Shown here one piece after another: positions 6,211 through 9,075 of a DNA stretch of 9,075 nucleotides. The position numbers and the translations under genes were made by a program. Below the pieces are notes generated by a model. That model did not search any database, was not told the origin of the DNA, and saw only the letters and a program-made list of their open reading frames with translations. The DNA lies in assembly GCA_900770895.1 (NCBI GenBank), contig CAAGMF010000153.1, positions 1 through 9,075 on the forward strand. Reading direction: 5' to 3'. How positions within the stretch are numbered: the first letter of the stretch is position 1; each line of letters opens with the position of its first letter. Source of the DNA: an uncultured Mitsuokella sp. (GTDB taxonomy: Bacteria; Bacillota; Negativicutes; Selenomonadales; Selenomonadaceae).

Positions 6211-7599
6211 TCACGCTCCGCGGCGGAACGAGCTTTCCGGCAGACGCTTGATCTGCGGCCAGGCCTTGTTGATGGCCTTGGCGATCATGAATTTTCCTGC
6301 AGGGTCGAGATGCAGGCCGTCTACCGCCAGCTCCGGACGCAGGTCGCCGTACGAATCCGCCATGCCCGGCGTCACATCGATATGGACATGCGAACGGATA
6401 TAGGCGTTGATGCGCTTGCGGTTCGCCTGCCAATCCGGATCAGTCGCATCATCGAAAGCTGACCGGATCTGCACCGGGTTCAGCGGTGGCAGCGTCAGGA
6501 ACACCGGACGTATGCCATTGGCCAGACATTTGCGGCGCACAGCCTCCATATCCTGGATGATCTCATCCGTATCCATGCCATTGCGCAGGTTGTTCGAACC
6601 CATCATGATGAGGAGATAGCGCGGGTGGAACGGCAGCACATCGCGATCGAAGCGCGCCAAACTCATCTGGCTCGTATCGCCGCTCTCCGCGAGATTCACG
6701 CTCGGGAAACTCAGGTAGCTCTGATAGCTGAACGCCCAGTCCGTCGGCGAATACGAGATACTGCCGCCGCCATGGCTGATGCTGTCGCCGAACGTGGCCA
6801 CCTCATAGTTCGCCTGCGGGTCGGTCAGGAACGATTTCGCCTCGGACCATATGCCGATAGCACTGCCGTCGGCCGCGAGCGCCCGCACGCGCCAGTAGAA
6901 CGGCTTGCTGCCATAGCGCGGCTGTCGGTCATATATCTGCCCGCTCTCGGAATAAAGCACATCGATCCTGTGCTCCGAGGCCGTCGTGCCATTCGGATTC
7001 TCCGGTGCCGCGTCCAGGATCTCGACCTCGTAGCTGGCGGCTCCCGGCACCGGCAGCCAGTCGTATACCGGATAGAGCAGCACCGTGCCATTGCCATCAT
7101 TATAGGTCGAGGATATGGAGGGCCGCTCGACGAAAGGCTGATTCCGCCGGTAGGCGACGCGCCCGAGCTCCGAGGGCTCGCCGACGATATGCCCCTTTAC
7201 ATCGAGACCGCGCACACGATAGTAGAACTCCGCCCCCTCGAAATCATCCGGCATCGCCAGCTCGATGCCGTTCGTATAGGCGCGCTGCGGCTCCATGAGC
7301 GGGATATAGCTCTCTCCCTGGCGGCGCAGGACCTCTACATCGTACATGACCGCCCCATCGACCCGCTCCCAGCGCAGCACTGGATGGCGTGGTGCCGGGT
7401 CGGTATCCGTATACTCGAGCGTCAGCACCGGCTGGGTGTGCGGCGCCGCAGCCTGAGCGGCGGCTGAAAGTCCCTGCGCCTGGGCTGAGGACACAGCCTC
7501 GTCCTCTCCTTTATCGTTATCAGCAGCCAGATACCATATACCGCAGCCGACAATCACGCACATCAGTATATGAACCGCTTTCCTGCAGCTTTTCGTCAT
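6211..7599 (-). CDS. membrane-anchored SGNH/GDSL hydrolase with Fn3-like repeats
   Basis: This is a predicted extracytoplasmic esterase or lipase-type hydrolase. Numbering from ATG 7599 (462 residues), a basic n-region (MTKSCRK) and one hydrophobic segment (about 8-25) form an uncleaved anchor or signal peptide. An Ala/Gln-rich linker follows, then two Fn3-like modules (about 71-151 and 175-258) with the typical LRWERVDGAVMYDVEV and YDWLPVPGAASYEVEI strands and YYRVR/YWRVR partners. The catalytic domain (about 266-450) has block I FGDSISHGG (Ser273), block II AESGDTS (Gly307), block III MGSNN (Asn336) and block V VDGLHLDP (Asp427, His430). All four blocks are intact, so it should be active; the substrate is unknown, with surface polysaccharide deacylation one possibility. 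The start at 7599 is chosen for AGGAAGGGG upstream and a normal signal n-region; ATG at 7650 would add 17 Gly/Pro-rich residues and cannot be excluded. It is divergent from the LTA-synthase-like gene. Confidence 0.88.
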   Translation of the reverse strand: MTKSCRKAVHILMCVIVGCGIWYLAADNDKGEDEAVSSAQAQGLSAAAQAAAPHTQPVLTLEYTDTDPAPRHPVLRWERVDGAVMYDVEVLRRQGESYIPLMEPQRAYTNGIELAMPDDFEGAEFYYRVRGLDVKGHIVGEPSELGRVAYRRNQPFVERPSISSTYNDGNGTVLLYPVYDWLPVPGAASYEVEILDAAPENPNGTTASEHRIDVLYSESGQIYDRQPRYGSKPFYWRVRALAADGSAIGIWSEAKSFLTDPQANYEVATFGDSISHGGGSISYSPTDWAFSYQSYLSFPSVNLAESGDTSQMSLARFDRDVLPFHPRYLLIMMGSNNLRNGMDTDEIIQDMEAVRRKCLANGIRPVFLTLPPLNPVQIRSAFDDATDPDWQANRKRINAYIRSHVHIDVTPGMADSYGDLRPELAVDGLHLDPAGKFMIAKAINKAWPQIKRLPESSFRRGA

Positions 7600-7677
7600 C
7601 GCGCTCACGCCCCTTCCTGTGGCACCAGTACCATACGGTCCCGGTCTCATCCTGCCCTGCCGGGCTTTTTCATGTCA

Positions 7678-7708
7678 TTATCATAGCAGATAACGTCTGC
7701 TATGTAAA
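7678..7708 (-). promoter_or_regulatory. promoter of the SGNH hydrolase gene with a palindrome across its spacer
   Basis: On the minus strand the -35 is TTTACA (7708-7703, five of six), the spacer is exactly 17 bases and the -10 is TATGAT (7685-7680, five of six) with an extended TGC. A perfect 9-bp inverted repeat, CATAGCAGA (7682-7690) and TCTGCTATG (7696-7704) with a 5-base centre, spans the whole spacer and touches both hexamers. That placement is typical of a repressor operator, though a hairpin or chance are alternatives. The predicted start near 7673 leaves about 74 bases to ATG 7599. Confidence 0.6.
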
Positions 7709-7811
7709 ATACTTTGTTTATCTCATTTGGTATACAGAATACGAATATCTCTTCCCGCACTTCGCTCTCTATATATTTTAAGTTATGTTTATGTATTTGC
7801 CTTTACCATTG

Positions 7812-7820
7812 TGCTATCAT
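7812..7820 (+). promoter_or_regulatory. extended -10 promoter of the LTA-synthase-family gene
   Basis: TGC-TATCAT (-10 hexamer at 7815-7820) lies in an AT-rich stretch 78 bases before the start codon. There is no good -35 at 16-18 bases, which is common when the extended TGn element is present. The deduced transcript starts near 7827 and would contain the hairpin at 7833-7862. Other AT-rich -10-like words occur between 7730 and 7800, so this exact assignment is tentative. Confidence 0.45.
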
Positions 7821-7832
7821 AGAAAAAGATTT

Positions 7833-7870
7833 TGGCTAAGGCCGCATTAAGCCCTATAGCCAGCCTTTTT
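7833..7870 (+). terminator. terminator-like hairpin in the leader of the LTA-synthase-family gene
   Basis: TGGCTA (7833-7838) pairs with TAGCCA (7857-7862), and inside it GGC (7840-7842) pairs with GCC (7851-7853). A run of five T (7866-7870) begins three bases after the stem. No plus-strand gene ends nearby: the gene to the left is on the other strand and reads away. The structure therefore sits between the predicted promoter and the start codon of the downstream gene, where it could act as an attenuator. The ribosome site lies 10 bases after the T run. Confidence 0.4.
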
Positions 7871-7880
7871 ATCCGATGCT

Positions 7881-7886
7881 AAGGAG
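7881..7886 (+). promoter_or_regulatory. ribosome binding site of the LTA-synthase-family gene
   Basis: AAGGAG is the only good Shine-Dalgarno match before ATG 7898. It lies 11 bases upstream, longer than the usual five to nine, which could lower translation. No alternative start codon in frame sits at a better distance, so ATG 7898 is kept. Confidence 0.6.
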
Positions 7887-7897
7887 CGATATTCATC

Positions 7898-9075
7898 ATG
7901 CGTTTACGCTATCTCGCAGTCACCTGGGCCGTATACGTCGTCACCCAGAGCCTGCTGCGCTTCATCCTGACAGGTACGAGTCTGAGCCTGCTGTCAGCCG
8001 CACCTGCAGATATCCTGCGGGCACTGGCACTGGGTCTTGTTTATGATGCCGGCACCGGTATGGCCTTCGTAACCCCGCTGGCCCTGTTCTTCCTGCTGCC
8101 GGGGCGCTGGCTGCGTGCCCGGGTCGGCCGCTGGCTGCGCCGGGCAGTCATATTCGTACTCGAGCTGTTCACCGCATTCACGACGACAGCCCTGTTCCTC
8201 TACTGGCAGGAGTTCCACACGAATTTCAACTTCATCGCCGTCGACTATCTGATCTACACGACCGAGATGCTGAAGAATATCTGGGAGTCGTACCCCATGG
8301 GTCTGATCCTGCCGGGACTGGCCATCGCGGCTGCCGCCCTGACCTGGCTCGTCGAGCGCCTGACCGCCTGGCTGGGTGAGTGGCGTCTTACTCCGATAGA
8401 GACCGATTTCTGTGGCTGGACCCCCGCGGCTTTCGGCCGCTGGCTGCTGCTCTGCCTGCTGCTCCCTGCCCTCTCGCTGCTGCCACAGGACAGCTGGCGA
8501 GCCCATGTGGCTGCGAATCCGGTCAATGCCGAGCTGGCTGGCAACGGCCCGGCCTGCTTCGTACACGCCTTCTTTGCCAACGAGCTCGACTACAACAGCT
8601 TTTATGCGACGGTCGACGATGCGACGGTCCGCAGCCACCTGAGTGAAGAGCTCAGCGAGCGCGACGCCCTGCCCGACAGCACGGATCCGGCCTCCCGCCA
8701 GATAGAGCCGGCAGCGGATGACCGTCAGGGGATACCACGCTATACGGGAGGACCGACGCCGAACATCGTCCTCATAACGGTCGAAAGCCTGTCCTCGGAT
8801 TTCTCGCTGGCCTTCGGCGGTCCTGACAACTTCACGCCGCACATGGACGAGCTGACCTCAGATGCCTTCTGCTTCCAGCGCATGTACGCCACGGGTACGC
8901 GGACCGTGCGCGGACTCGAGGCCATATCGCTTTCCGTGCCGCCTACCCCCGGCCAGTCCATCCTGCGCCGTGCTGACAATGACCACATGCAGACGCTCGG
9001 CTCCATACTGGCCTCCCATGGCTATGCCTGCGATTTCATATACGGCGGCGATGGCTTTTTCGACAATATGAACGA
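7898..9075 (+). CDS. LTA synthase / phosphoglycerol transferase-family membrane protein (C-terminus beyond window)
   Basis: This is a member of the alkaline-phosphatase-like family that includes LtaS and MdoB/OpgB, which move glycerol-phosphate from phosphatidylglycerol to envelope glycans. 392 codons are visible. Five membrane segments (about 5-24, 45-68, 83-106, 134-155, 179-196) precede an extracytoplasmic catalytic domain. NFNFIAVDYLIYTTE (109-123) is a phrase characteristic of the Gram-negative branch. PNIVLITVESLSSDF (288-302) carries the metal ligand Glu296, and YATGTRTVRGLEAI (330-343) carries the expected nucleophile Thr336 by comparison with LtaS Thr300. The later metal-binding Asp/His residues lie outside the window, so activity cannot be fully judged. 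ATG 7898 is preceded by AAGGAG with an 11-base gap from GGAG, rather long. The true substrate is not deducible; in a diderm, osmoregulated glucan or another surface glycan is possible. The 282-residue minus-strand ORF over it is a shadow. Confidence 0.9.
   Translation, partial: MRLRYLAVTWAVYVVTQSLLRFILTGTSLSLLSAAPADILRALALGLVYDAGTGMAFVTPLALFFLLPGRWLRARVGRWLRRAVIFVLELFTAFTTTALFLYWQEFHTNFNFIAVDYLIYTTEMLKNIWESYPMGLILPGLAIAAAALTWLVERLTAWLGEWRLTPIETDFCGWTPAAFGRWLLLCLLLPALSLLPQDSWRAHVAANPVNAELAGNGPACFVHAFFANELDYNSFYATVDDATVRSHLSEELSERDALPDSTDPASRQIEPAADDRQGIPRYTGGPTPNIVLITVESLSSDFSLAFGGPDNFTPHMDELTSDAFCFQRMYATGTRTVRGLEAISLSVPPTPGQSILRRADNDHMQTLGSILASHGYACDFIYGGDGFFDNMN

Noticed and set aside
6625..7467. 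280-codon plus-strand ORF opposite the SGNH hydrolase
   Set aside because: The minus frame has all four SGNH blocks and two Fn3-like modules; the plus frame is a shadow.
7654..7670. Plus-strand GCCC-TGCC-GGGC stem followed by TTTTT, like an intrinsic terminator
   Set aside because: The stem has only four pairs and is antisense to the hydrolase leader, with no plus-strand gene upstream; probably chance.
7994..8842. 282-codon minus-strand ORF opposite the LTA-synthase-family gene
   Set aside because: The plus frame has five membrane segments and family motifs; the minus product is Gln/Arg/Gly-rich with no domain.

Overview
The window is GC-rich chromosomal DNA with clear AT-rich promoter islands. 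It holds six protein genes. Five are on the minus strand and one, at the right edge, is on the plus strand. Extended -10 promoters (TGn-TATnAT), strong AGGAGG-type ribosome binding sites, a TTG start, a TrkA/TrkH potassium system and a Gram-negative-style lipoteichoic-acid-synthase-family enzyme would fit a GC-rich member of the Negativicutes (Selenomonas/Mitsuokella-like). That assignment is an inference and I hold it loosely. I see no rRNA, tRNA, CRISPR array or transposase gene.

Layout, left to right. (1) 1-2566, minus strand: a potassium-uptake pair, trkA (1217-2566) followed 25 bases later by trkH (1-1191, C-terminus cut off by the window edge). (2) 2567-2676: a short leader with two small hairpins and a weak candidate promoter. 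(3) 2677-5839, minus strand: a two-gene unit. An 856-residue UvrD/Rep-like superfamily 1 helicase with a RelE-like N-terminal region comes first, and four bases downstream lies a 195-residue coiled-coil protein of unknown function. A good sigma-70-type promoter precedes the helicase. (4) 5840-6210: a gene-free stretch dominated by a 195-bp imperfect inverted repeat with 17-bp perfect ends (5969-6163), resembling a MITE or ERIC-type dispersed element. (5) 6211-7599, minus strand: a membrane-anchored SGNH/GDSL hydrolase with two Fn3-like repeats. (6) 7600-7897: a divergent promoter region. The hydrolase promoter has a perfect 9-bp palindrome spanning its spacer, and the plus-strand leader has a terminator-like hairpin. 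(7) 7898-9075, plus strand: the N-terminal part of a five-TM LTA-synthase/phosphoglycerol-transferase-family protein.

How they fit together: TrkA is the cytoplasmic NAD-binding gating subunit of the TrkH channel. The helicase and the coiled-coil protein are probably co-translated and may act together. The two divergent right-hand genes both encode envelope-associated enzymes, so a joint role in surface glycopolymer metabolism is plausible but unproven. The least ordinary items are the long inverted-repeat element with a promoter-like motif aimed at its edge, the palindrome in the hydrolase promoter, and the RelE-like/helicase fusion with its coupled partner.
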